Shown here piece after piece: positions 1-5,448 of a DNA stretch of 5,741 nt. Both the position numbers and the translations under genes were made by a program. The notes under the pieces were generated by a model, which saw nothing but the letters and a program-made list of their open reading frames with translations, searched no databases and was not told where the DNA came from. The DNA comes from Candidatus Brocadiaceae bacterium. Its GTDB lineage: Bacteria > Planctomycetota > Brocadiia > Brocadiales > Brocadiaceae. The stretch's first letter is position 1. Every line of letters begins with the position of its first letter. Location: assembly GCA_024653795.1 (NCBI GenBank), contig JANLHY010000562.1:1-5741 (forward strand), read 5' to 3'.

Positions 1-132
1 GCCCTCCAATGGGTTTTCAGGACAGTACCGCTTACAGCAAAAGAATGGGTAGGTATAGGAGCAATAACGGTAACAATTGTTATCGCCGTTGAGATTGATA
101 AATGGGTAAGAAAAAGAAGGCGAAAAAAATGA
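1..132 (+). CDS. P-type cation-transporting ATPase, C-terminal end (partial)
   Basis: Frame 1 is open from the window edge to the TGA at 130-132 and gives the last 43 residues of a protein that starts upstream. The fragment reads like the final membrane helix of a P-type ATPase: an aromatic/basic lead-in (WVFRTVPLTAKEW), a hydrophobic stretch (VGIGAITVTIVIAVEI) with a Glu near its end, and a very basic tail (DKWVRKRRRKK). The pattern 'pL..-W-hydrophobic helix-E..K' is typical of the Cation_ATPase_C domain of PacL/PMR1/SERCA-like type II pumps. Such pumps move Ca2+ or other cations across the inner membrane at the cost of ATP. The catalytic DKTGT site and the ion-binding helices lie outside the window, so the transported ion cannot be read. 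The stop codon overlaps the next start (ATGA), which implies translational coupling. Assignment to the superfamily is fairly good; the subtype is inference. Confidence 0.72.
   Translation, partial: ALQWVFRTVPLTAKEWVGIGAITVTIVIAVEIDKWVRKRRRKK
115..120 (+). promoter_or_regulatory. Shine-Dalgarno site deciding the start at 129
   Basis: AGAAGG lies eight bases before the ATG at 129, inside the last codons of the ATPase gene. The alternative in-frame ATG at 102 has no comparable purine-rich site at a useful distance and would overlap the ATPase by 31 bases. This supports 129 as the start of the DUF2141 gene. Confidence 0.6.
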
Positions 133-578
133 TCTTTATTTGGTTAAATATCCTGTTTATTATATTTTCTTTTCAAGTTTTTGCCGGAGATGTAATTGTC
201 ACCGTTGATAGATTTAAACATAATAATGAAGCCCCTGTAAAGTTTTCAATCTGTGACAGTGAGGAATGTCACACGAAAAGAGATAAGGGATATGTGGATA
301 TTGATGCAGAACTCATTGAAATTACTGATAATTTCAGGAAATACAGGATTAAAAATAGAGAACCGGGTGAGCGCTCACTCTCTGCATATCACGACCTTAA
401 CAATAGTGGCAAATTAGAACGCAGTGGTATTCTGGGGATACCTCAGGAACCTATTGGTTTTTCAAGGCTCGATGTCCAAAAAATACGGCGTCATCCCAAA
501 TGGGATGAAGTTAAATTTCACGTTGACGAAACTGATACATCAGTTACGGTACACCTTGTAGATAGATTTGGGTTATAA
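129..578 (+). CDS. Secreted DUF2141-family protein
   Basis: This is a 149-residue protein with an N-terminal hydrophobic signal (about residues 1-19, probable cleavage after QVFA), so it is probably periplasmic or surface-exposed. The mature part begins GDVIVTVDRF and contains the hallmark DUF2141 stretch around residues 86-112: a His-Asp-x-Asn-x-x-Gly-x-Leu segment (AYHDLNNSGKLE) followed by GIPQEPIGFS. The family has no established biochemical function. The D89-x-N91-x-S93-G94 pattern resembles the first half of an EF-hand/dockerin-like Ca2+ loop, but position 12 is Gly rather than Glu/Asp, so metal binding is only a suggestion. Two cysteines (C42, C47) in CDSEEC could form a disulfide or a metal site. 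The start at 129 is chosen for its Shine-Dalgarno site and the ATGA overlap with the upstream ATPase stop; starting at 102 would add nine mostly Lys residues. The neighbours are an ATPase and an antiporter, which suggests an accessory role in cation homeostasis. Confidence 0.8.
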   Translation: MIFIWLNILFIIFSFQVFAGDVIVTVDRFKHNNEAPVKFSICDSEECHTKRDKGYVDIDAELIEITDNFRKYRIKNREPGERSLSAYHDLNNSGKLERSGILGIPQEPIGFSRLDVQKIRRHPKWDEVKFHVDETDTSVTVHLVDRFGL

Positions 579-595
579 ATAATTAATTGCATTTT

Positions 596-604
596 AGAGA
601 GGAG
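596..604 (+). promoter_or_regulatory. Shine-Dalgarno-like site with unusually long spacing before 622
   Basis: AGAGAGGAG is a strong ribosome-binding sequence, but 17 bases separate it from the ATG at 622. No in-frame ATG, GTG or TTG lies between them; the intervening in-frame codons are GCT, GGT, TTT, AAT, ATA and TCT. The next Met codon (643) is farther away and would cut into the signal peptide. Either translation here is weak and depends on coupling to the upstream gene, or initiation uses an unconventional codon. Confidence 0.45.
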
Positions 605-621
605 CTGGTTTTAATATATCT

Positions 622-2718
622 ATGCGTACTTTCAAATACAATATGGCTTTCGTAATCGTCTTAATTTCCTTTTATTGCTCTGTTGCGATTGGGTCACCGC
701 CATTAGGAGCAGAGTATTCAGCGCCTTCCAAAGATTCCGAACCAATTCGTATCGATATTAAAAATGAAACTGAGTCTTTATTTATCGAGGAAACACTTTC
801 TCCAAAGAAATATTTAAAGAGATATTTGGAGAATGCAAAGAAAGAAGGTTTCCCGGAGAAATCACCTGATAGGGAGCATCAGCCAATTGTCGTGGAAAAA
901 GAGGCGCCTTCAACTGCCGGGGAAAAGGATGCTCACCCGACTGTTGATAAGGAACAGCCCTTAGTTGTAGAAGAAAAGGGAACTCAAACACCGGCAGTGG
1001 TGGATAATATGATTCCCCCGTCTATTAACGGGGAAGCACCATCCTCTACTGTCCCTGTGGAGGAAAAGGGTTATCAGGAAAAATCCCTGACTGACGAAGG
1101 CCATCAGCCGATTGTCTCTTTTCCAGAGACTTTTCACGAAGCTAAAGAAGAAAGCACACCAATGCCAACAGCCACACCAGAACTTCATAGCGGAACTATT
1201 GCCGAAGAAAAATCCCTGCCGTTAGAGGCTGAAGGAACCCAAACACCTGCTGTGGATAATAAATTCCATCTGCCTGCGGATGAGAACGGATCGTCGTTCC
1301 CTTCTACAGAGGAATCTTCTTATACAGCAACGGAAAGGGGTTCAGAAGTATTGATTAAAGAGGCAGAAGAACCTGAAAAAGGAATATCTTCACCCGAACC
1401 TCCTGCTGAGACAGTAAAAGAGGCAGAAGATTCAAAACCCGCCTGGGACATATGGCATAAAGATCCAACTCATAATGTGCTCCTTGCCGTTGCTATTATT
1501 CTTATTGCTGCCAAGATAGCGGGATGGATGGCAAGGATGTTACAGCTTCCTGAGGTAGTAGGAAAGCTGATAATTGGGATGATACTGGGCAACGTCTTCG
1601 CTTTTACCGGATGGGATTTTTTCGATTTTCTCAGGACGATGCCATTCATAAAGATGATATCATACTTCGGAACGTTGCTACTTCTTTTCACAGCCGGTCT
1701 CAATACAGACCTCAGGGCATTATTGCGGGTAGGGACATCTTCTTTCCTGGTATGTTTGGGCGGTATAATAGTCCCTGCCGGGCTGGGACTTATGGTTGGG
1801 CATTTTCTCCTTCCGGATACTTCAAGCGGCACTAAACTTCTTTTGGCAATCATTCTTTGTAATACCGGTATGGGATTATTAATGGTGATTCTCCGTGAAT
1901 TAAAGGCAATGAATACCCCGGAAGGGAGAATTTTAATTGGAGCAGCAGTGCTTACGGAGATTATAGTAATTTTAACTTTCGGTGTAGTAAGTGAATTTGC
2001 CGCTAGAGGCGGGGTTTCTTTTATCGGTATGTCAGTCAGCTTTGGTATAGCAATCACTTCTCTGATAATCAGTTTGATAACTATATTAAGATATGGTGAA
2101 AAGTTTGGAAATTTTCTCACGAGCAGGATGACGGAGGGTATGAATATACCCATTTTGGTAATTTTATCCCTTTTATTAGCCTTTCTGTTCGGGTCAGTAG
2201 GACTCCACACAGTAATAGGGGCATTTATTGCAGGTTTATTCCTGCGTAATGTGAAGTCAAGGGACTCTGATGATGGGGAGCATCGTACTATTGAATCATT
2301 TATAAAACCATTTTATATGCTCCTTGTGCCAATACTTTTTGTTCGGGTGGGGGCGCAGGTAGAGCTGGAAAGCTTTTTGAATCTGAATGCAGTCCTCCTC
2401 GGTCTTGCTATAACAGGCGTTGCCGTTATAGGGAAGATGTTTTGTAGTGTTTGCCCGATTGAGAAAGGTATAAATCGCCTGGCCATAGGCATAGGGATGG
2501 CGACGAAGATGGAAGGGACATTAATTCTGTCTGGAATTGGCAGGGATATTGGAATGTTGAATGATGCCGTATTTTCCTCTATTATCATGGTAATCGTGCT
2601 CACTTCCACAATATGTCCTTCTCTTTTAAGATTATCATTACGCAAGAAAGGTGTCCATCGCAAAGGTTTGCATATTGCTGCAGAAAAAAAGGAATTAGAA
2701 GAGGTAACTTTAAACTGA
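622..2718 (+). CDS. CPA2-type cation:proton antiporter with long N-terminal periplasmic extension
   Basis: This 698-residue protein has three parts. Residues 1-24 form a signal peptide (basic start, then MAFVIVLISFYCSVAIG). Residues about 25-280 are hydrophilic, rich in Glu, Pro, Ser and Thr, with a diverged internal duplication. Residues about 284-670 contain roughly 13 hydrophobic helices of the Na+/H+ exchanger fold, giving an outside N-terminus and a cytoplasmic C-terminus. Family landmarks visible are LPEVVGKLIIGMILGN (309-324), GTLLLLFTAGL (350-360), NTPEGRILIGAAV (431-443), GLHTVIGAFIAGLFLRN (527-543) and GIGM (623-626). Family members exchange Na+ or K+ for H+ across the inner membrane. 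No TrkA-N/RCK domain follows, so it is not KefB/KefC-like. Two functional motifs are changed: the usual Asp-Asp on helix 6 is T445-E446, and the usual PRGE after GIGM is T628-K-M-E631. A CxxC (C608, C611) lies in a predicted cytoplasmic loop. It probably shares a transcript with the DUF2141 and ATPase genes. Ion specificity is unknown. Confidence 0.85.
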   Translation: MRTFKYNMAFVIVLISFYCSVAIGSPPLGAEYSAPSKDSEPIRIDIKNETESLFIEETLSPKKYLKRYLENAKKEGFPEKSPDREHQPIVVEKEAPSTAGEKDAHPTVDKEQPLVVEEKGTQTPAVVDNMIPPSINGEAPSSTVPVEEKGYQEKSLTDEGHQPIVSFPETFHEAKEESTPMPTATPELHSGTIAEEKSLPLEAEGTQTPAVDNKFHLPADENGSSFPSTEESSYTATERGSEVLIKEAEEPEKGISSPEPPAETVKEAEDSKPAWDIWHKDPTHNVLLAVAIILIAAKIAGWMARMLQLPEVVGKLIIGMILGNVFAFTGWDFFDFLRTMPFIKMISYFGTLLLLFTAGLNTDLRALLRVGTSSFLVCLGGIIVPAGLGLMVGHFLLPDTSSGTKLLLAIILCNTGMGLLMVILRELKAMNTPEGRILIGAAVLTEIIVILTFGVVSEFAARGGVSFIGMSVSFGIAITSLIISLITILRYGEKFGNFLTSRMTEGMNIPILVILSLLLAFLFGSVGLHTVIGAFIAGLFLRNVKSRDSDDGEHRTIESFIKPFYMLLVPILFVRVGAQVELESFLNLNAVLLGLAITGVAVIGKMFCSVCPIEKGINRLAIGIGMATKMEGTLILSGIGRDIGMLNDAVFSSIIMVIVLTSTICPSLLRLSLRKKGVHRKGLHIAAEKKELEEVTLN
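847..1314 (+). repeat. Diverged internal tandem duplication in the antiporter's Pro/Glu-rich region
   Basis: Two units appear in the same order. Unit 1 (about residues 76-148) has GFPEKS, HQPIV at 86-90, GTQTPAV at 120-126, then DN, NGE and SST. Unit 2 (about residues 150-231) has GYQEKS, HQPIV at 161-165, GTQTPAV at 205-211, then DN, ENGSS and PSTE. The offsets are 75 and 85 residues, so the units have diverged with indels. The DNA still shows the duplication: the HQPIV codons at 877-891 and 1102-1116 differ at one base. Shorter echoes (EEKG, EKSL, KEAEE/KEAED) occur through to residue 270. This suggests a flexible spacer that grew by duplication. Confidence 0.7.
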
Positions 2719-2765
2719 ATACACAGAGTTAAAGATGATTAACTTTCAGAAAATTCTTTGTCCCG

Positions 2766-2801
2766 TTGATTATTCAAATCTTATGTATAAGGAATAATCA
2801 A
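2766..2801. other. AT-rich stem-loop after the antiporter gene
   Basis: Perfect ten-base arms TTGATTATTC (2766-2775) and GAATAATCAA (2792-2801) enclose a second small stem, CTTAT-GT-ATAAG (2780-2791), with a four-base bulge on the left side. It starts 47 bases after the antiporter stop codon. There is no T tract on the + side, so it is not a standard intrinsic terminator. It could be an mRNA 3'-end stabiliser or an operator-like palindrome. Confidence 0.45.
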
Positions 2802-2812
2802 ATCTAAAAAAC

Positions 2813-2847
2813 AGGTGAAACCTTATTTTACCTCCCCTTCTTTTTTT
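2813..2847 (+). terminator. Weak candidate terminator after the antiporter operon
   Basis: AGGTGAAA (2813-2820) can pair with TTTTACCT (2826-2833) through one G-U pair around a five-base loop. A run of seven T residues follows at 2841-2847, but CCCCTTC intervenes between stem and T run. The stem is short and AT-rich, so this is a possible rather than a probable end for the left operon. Confidence 0.25.
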
Positions 2848-2851
2848 ACAC

Positions 2852-2914
2852 GCTGGTTCAGGCTTGTAGCCTGAACCGGAACATTTTGGTTCAATCGAGG
2901 ACGATTGAACCAGC
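2852..2914. repeat. Two-hairpin palindromic repeat, copy 1
   Basis: Left hairpin: GGTTCAGGC (2855-2863), loop TTGTA, GCCTGAACC (2869-2877). Right hairpin: GGTTCAATCG (2888-2897), loop AGGA, CGATTGAACC (2902-2911). The outer ends GCTGGTTCA (2852-2860) and TGAACCAGC (2906-2914) are also inverted repeats, so the whole unit can refold as one structure. A ten-base spacer separates the hairpins. A second copy is at 5621-5738. The architecture resembles REP/MITE-like non-autonomous elements mobilised by a transposase elsewhere in the genome; no transposase is present here. Confidence 0.85.
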
Positions 2915-3045
2915 AATAGGATACCCCGAATATTCAACGATATCAACGACAGATACGACGAGAAATATATATGGAAATAATAATAAATTTGAACTTACAG
3001 TTTAAAATGAAGCCATCAAGGCTGAACTTCCGACATTAATACTCC

Positions 3046-3052
3046 GGGAGAG
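3046..3052 (+). promoter_or_regulatory. Ribosome-binding site of the site-2 protease gene
   Basis: GGGAGAG ends five bases before the ATG at 3058. This is good Shine-Dalgarno spacing and supports the chosen start. Confidence 0.7.
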
Positions 3053-3057
3053 ATAAA

Positions 3058-4170
3058 ATGAACAAAACACTATTTCCAGGTGCATGGAAAGTTGCAACGA
3101 TAATGGGAATACCCATGCGGGTGCATTTCTCGTGGTTTATCGTTTTTGGTTTGATAACGTGGTCTTTATCTACTCATTATTTCCCAAAGGCAGCGCCAGA
3201 ACTTCCGGTAGCCTCTTACTGGATTAAGGGCACATTGGCGGCTTTGCTGCTTTTTGCCTCCGTCACGTTCCATGAGCTTTCCCATTCGTATATCGCCAAA
3301 AAATACCATGTCTCTATTATCAGCATTACCCTGTTCATTTTTGGGGGCATTGCACAGATGAAAGGAGAACCGCCGCATCCCAAAGCGGAGTTCAGGATCG
3401 CAATCGCAGGTCCCATTTCGAGCTTTCTCTTATCCTCTCTTTTTTTCCTGCTCTCTATAAGTACAACGGGTGGGCCAAGGGCGCTTTTTTCTTACCTTGC
3501 GCAAATCAATTTTATACTCGGCGCCTTTAATCTCATCCCGGGCTTTCCAATGGATGGCGGAAGGATACTCAGGGCAGCGCTGTGGAGCAGAACAAAAGAT
3601 TTTTTTTATGCTACCCAGAAGGCGGCTAATTTCGGGCAAAAGATCGCCCTGTTTTTCCTCCTTTTTGGTATGTTTTTGATTTTTACAGGTTCTTCCGGTG
3701 GATTATGGCTGTTGCTTATAGGATGGTTCCTTTACATGGCAGCTCAGTCAAGCCAACAACAGGCAACCCTTCAGGAGGCGCTCTCAGGTATCAAGGTCAA
3801 AAACGTCATGGCAAGGGATATTGTAACCGTCAATTCCTCAATTCCCATCGATGAGGCGGTAGATAAGTATTTTCTTAGATATGGATACGGCGGATTCCCT
3901 GTAATGGATGACGGAACATTTCTGGGCATTATAACCCTTAAAGAGATCAAAGATGTTCCCCGAAAAGATTGGAGTAAAGTAAAGGTATCAGATATTTTAG
4001 TCCCCCATGACAAAAAATGGGAGGTATCTCCTGATTCCGATGTCATGGGATCTCTTGAATTAATGATAAAAGAAGACAAAGGCAGGATTATAGTCATGGA
4101 AAATGATAAGATCGTCGGTTTAATTACGAGAAACGGCATTGCACGATATTTGCAGATTATGGGCAAATAA
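3058..4170 (+). CDS. Site-2 protease family intramembrane metalloprotease with CBS pair
   Basis: This 370-residue protein combines an M50-type intramembrane zinc protease with two CBS domains. The start MNKTLFPGAWKVATIMGIPM followed by RVHFSWF is typical of the subfamily. The catalytic HExxH is H72-E-L-S-H76 inside a hydrophobic helix. The second active-site motif, normally FNLxPxFPLDGGR, is present as FNLIPGFPMDGGRILRA (157-172), with D166 as the expected third zinc ligand. Further membrane segments lie near residues 24-38, 58-71, 86-98, 112-133, 143-160 and 195-228. After a Gln-rich linker (SSQQQATLQE) come CBS1 (about 247-300) and CBS2 (about 309-368), which in other proteins bind adenine nucleotides and gate activity. 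The length and order match the bacterial/archaeal S2P-CBS group that includes the Methanocaldococcus enzyme. Such proteases cut membrane-bound substrates such as anti-sigma factors; no substrate candidate is adjacent. It appears monocistronic, with its own ribosome-binding site and a downstream terminator. Confidence 0.93.
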   Translation: MNKTLFPGAWKVATIMGIPMRVHFSWFIVFGLITWSLSTHYFPKAAPELPVASYWIKGTLAALLLFASVTFHELSHSYIAKKYHVSIISITLFIFGGIAQMKGEPPHPKAEFRIAIAGPISSFLLSSLFFLLSISTTGGPRALFSYLAQINFILGAFNLIPGFPMDGGRILRAALWSRTKDFFYATQKAANFGQKIALFFLLFGMFLIFTGSSGGLWLLLIGWFLYMAAQSSQQQATLQEALSGIKVKNVMARDIVTVNSSIPIDEAVDKYFLRYGYGGFPVMDDGTFLGIITLKEIKDVPRKDWSKVKVSDILVPHDKKWEVSPDSDVMGSLELMIKEDKGRIIVMENDKIVGLITRNGIARYLQIMGK

Positions 4171-4194
4171 TTTGACAACTATTTTCAAGTTAAT

Positions 4195-4236
4195 CCCCCT
4201 GGTTAGCAAAGGGGGAAACAGGGGGTTGTGTTTTTT
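4195..4236 (+). terminator. Rho-independent terminator after the site-2 protease gene
   Basis: CCCCCTG (4195-4201) pairs with CAGGGGG (4219-4225); six T residues follow at 4231-4236 after TTGTG. An alternative stem uses AGGGGG at 4210-4215. It lies 24 bases after the protease stop, in the 95-base gap between convergent genes. On the - strand no T run follows the hairpin, so it should act mainly rightward. The sequence also resembles C/G-run palindromes that occur as dispersed repeats in some environmental genomes. Confidence 0.7.
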
Positions 4237-4265
4237 CTTTGAATGAGAATATTTTTATAAAGAAA

Positions 4266-4619
4266 CTATTCAGACCCCTCAGGCACATAAATTACTTTTC
4301 CATCTTTTAACCGGTAAGCAGTCCCTAGGCGAGTACCTTCCCCTTGCAATTTCTTGTCAGTAACCTTTTCAACTTTTATTTGCTTACCTTTCCTGGTAAC
4401 AATCTCTACCCGACCATCATCATTTTGCTTGACCATCGTTACTTCTGTCTTTGGAGAAAGAAAATCAAGCAGGCTGTAGGCGCTGATTAAGGCGCCGATA
4501 AGACCTACAATGAATACTACTCCTACATCAAAAAGATTGGCCACACCTGACATGGGGTCTTCCTGATGAAGGTCGACTTCCTTTCCAATAACTCTGCGTC
4601 TTTTCTTAAGGTATCTCAT
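4266..4619 (-). CDS. DUF2149 protein, probable ExbD-like partner of the adjacent channel subunit
   Basis: This is a 117-residue protein counted from the ATG at 4619, whose first bases overlap the stop of the upstream gene (ATGA, 4616-4619). An in-frame ATG at 4631 would add MYHE but has a poorly placed ribosome-binding site. Order of parts: a basic N-terminus (LKKRRR), the DUF2149 signature DPMSGVANLFDV (21-32), one membrane helix (about 28-52), and a small soluble C-terminal domain (about 58-114) ending VIYVPEGSE. The segment NLFDVGVVFIVGL has an Asp (D31) at the membrane entrance, placed like the essential Asp of ExbD, TolR and MotB. With the adjacent ExbB/TolQ-like protein it therefore probably forms a proton-driven complex in the inner membrane. 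DUF2149 itself has no assigned function. From memory, such pairs occur beside cobaltochelatase-like genes in methanogens; none is in this window. Confidence 0.8.
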   Translation of the reverse strand: MRYLKKRRRVIGKEVDLHQEDPMSGVANLFDVGVVFIVGLIGALISAYSLLDFLSPKTEVTMVKQNDDGRVEIVTRKGKQIKVEKVTDKKLQGEGTRLGTAYRLKDGKVIYVPEGSE

Positions 4620-5233
4620 TTCATGATACATTCCGTAAAATACTCAAGATTCTTTATATCGTCATTGATCCATCTATTTTTTACCGTTGAAAGATAATAT
4701 GCGGCGATTCCAATCGCTAATCCTACAACGGTGGTAGTAAAAGCGATAATGATATTGCTCGACAGCTTTTCAAGATCACCCTGGGATAACGCTGATAAGG
4801 CAGGTCCCATCGGGATTATCGTTCCCATCAAACCGAGGGTGGGACCTACACGGATCATGAGTCGGAGTTTATCCAGACTTTTAACCATTTTTTGTTCCTT
4901 ACTTTGCAACAGATACTCTATTCGAATCTCTCTGCCACTTTTATCCCTTTTCAATTCGTTCACAAGTTCTCTGAAATATTCTTGAAAACACGATGGCATC
5001 CTCTGTATCTCCTGAGATGTAAATCTGAGGATATTATCATTTGAAAAGGATTCTATAAATTCATTTGGATTTTGTTTTTGAGTTTGTCTCTTTCTCTCAA
5101 AATACTCTGAGACAAACCCGCCTATGGTTATAATCATCCAGACGAATAAGATGACCAACAGAATCATAACAGGATAGAGCATCGCTGATGAAATGACAGA
5201 AAGAATGTTTTGTAATAGATTGAGAAGGTTCAT
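4616..5233 (-). CDS. MotA/TolQ/ExbB-family proton channel subunit
   Basis: This is a 205-residue protein counted from the ATG at 5233. There is one membrane helix near residues 17-40, a charged cytoplasmic stretch (about 44-124), and two further helices (about 126-146 and 159-182). The helix 2-3 region carries the family signature as RVGPTLGLMGTIIPMGPAL (128-146), then SSNIIIAFTTTVVGLAIGIAA (158-178), which matches the TolQ/ExbB pattern of a GLLGTV-like segment followed by a Thr-rich pore helix. Family members form a pentamer around an ExbD/TolR dimer and use proton flow to drive work across the periplasm. An in-frame ATG lies upstream at 5395, but those 54 codons run through palindromic repeats, while the ATG at 5233 has AGGA six bases before it. 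It is translationally coupled to the DUF2149 gene. The client (a TonB-type, chelatase or motility system) cannot be read from this window. Confidence 0.85.
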   Translation of the reverse strand: MNLLNLLQNILSVISSAMLYPVMILLVILFVWMIITIGGFVSEYFERKRQTQKQNPNEFIESFSNDNILRFTSQEIQRMPSCFQEYFRELVNELKRDKSGREIRIEYLLQSKEQKMVKSLDKLRLMIRVGPTLGLMGTIIPMGPALSALSQGDLEKLSSNIIIAFTTTVVGLAIGIAAYYLSTVKNRWINDDIKNLEYFTECIMK

Positions 5234-5239
5234 ATTTAA

Positions 5240-5243
5240 TCCT
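5240..5243 (-). promoter_or_regulatory. Shine-Dalgarno site deciding the start at 5233
   Basis: Read on the - strand, AGGA is followed by six bases (TTAAAT) and the ATG at 5233. The upstream in-frame alternative at 5395 sits in repeat sequence, so this site fixes the start of the ExbB-like gene. Confidence 0.6.
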
Positions 5244-5268
5244 ACTCTCTTGAAAATATAATTTAATA

Positions 5269-5347
5269 GCTCCAAAGGAGCGAAATAATATAGCCCAGGG
5301 CAGCGCCCTGGGGAAAAGAAGCAATCCAGCAATAACCCTGAAAGGGT
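5269..5347. repeat. Three-hairpin palindromic element
   Basis: Three perfect small hairpins lie in a row: GCTCC-AAA-GGAGC (5269-5281), CCCAGGGC-AGC-GCCCTGGG (5294-5312) and ACCCT-GAA-AGGGT (5335-5347). Short conserved-looking spacers separate them. The set looks like a REP-type dispersed element and begins only 36 bases upstream of the ExbB-like start codon, so it could lie in that operon's leader or promoter. Confidence 0.75.
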
Positions 5348-5448
5348 GGCATAAAAGATACCACACGAATATGGTTTCAGTAATTTGACTGCCATTTGGC
5401 CATGTTGTTGTCCTTTTTATTCCGCTCCCCGTTTTCACGAGGACAAGT

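Larger units (their letters stand above)
2719..3057. other. Intergenic region with palindromes, no gene
   Basis: This 339-base gap separates the antiporter gene from the site-2 protease gene. It contains an AT-rich stem-loop (2766-2801), a second weak stem-loop followed by a T7 run (2813-2847), the two-hairpin repeat (2852-2914), and then about 130 bases of AT-rich sequence ending in the protease ribosome-binding site. No persuasive -35/-10 pair was found, although a promoter for the protease gene must lie here if it is not read from upstream. Confidence 0.7.

Noticed and set aside
102..128. Upstream start at 102 for the DUF2141 gene (adds MGKKKKAKK)
   Set aside because: No good ribosome-binding site and a long overlap with the ATPase gene; the ATG at 129 has AGAAGG at proper distance and an ATGA overlap. 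The Lys-rich extension remains possible as a signal-peptide n-region.
1470..2210. 246-codon open frame on the - strand inside the antiporter gene
   Set aside because: It lies opposite a clearly homologous coding sequence, and its Ile/Pro/Arg-rich product has no recognisable domain; it is a shadow.
622..2718. KefB/KefC glutathione-gated K+ efflux identity
   Set aside because: No C-terminal TrkA-N (RCK) domain follows the membrane part, and the Gln-Asp type ion motif is absent.
2888..2911. tRNA T-arm-like GGTTCAATC sequence
   Set aside because: It is one arm of a perfect hairpin repeated elsewhere; no acceptor, D or anticodon stems surround it.
2971..3039. 22-codon open frame (MEIIINLNLQF...) before the protease gene
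   Set aside because: Very short, AT-rich, without a convincing ribosome-binding site or recognisable product.
4172..4200. Promoter beginning with TTGACA at 4172
   Set aside because: Seventeen bases downstream lies CCCCCT, not a -10 element, and the site sits at the 3' end of a gene before a terminator.
5234..5395. N-terminal extension of the ExbB-like protein from the ATG at 5395
   Set aside because: The 54 extra codons translate the three-hairpin repeat, and the ATG at 5233 has its own Shine-Dalgarno site.
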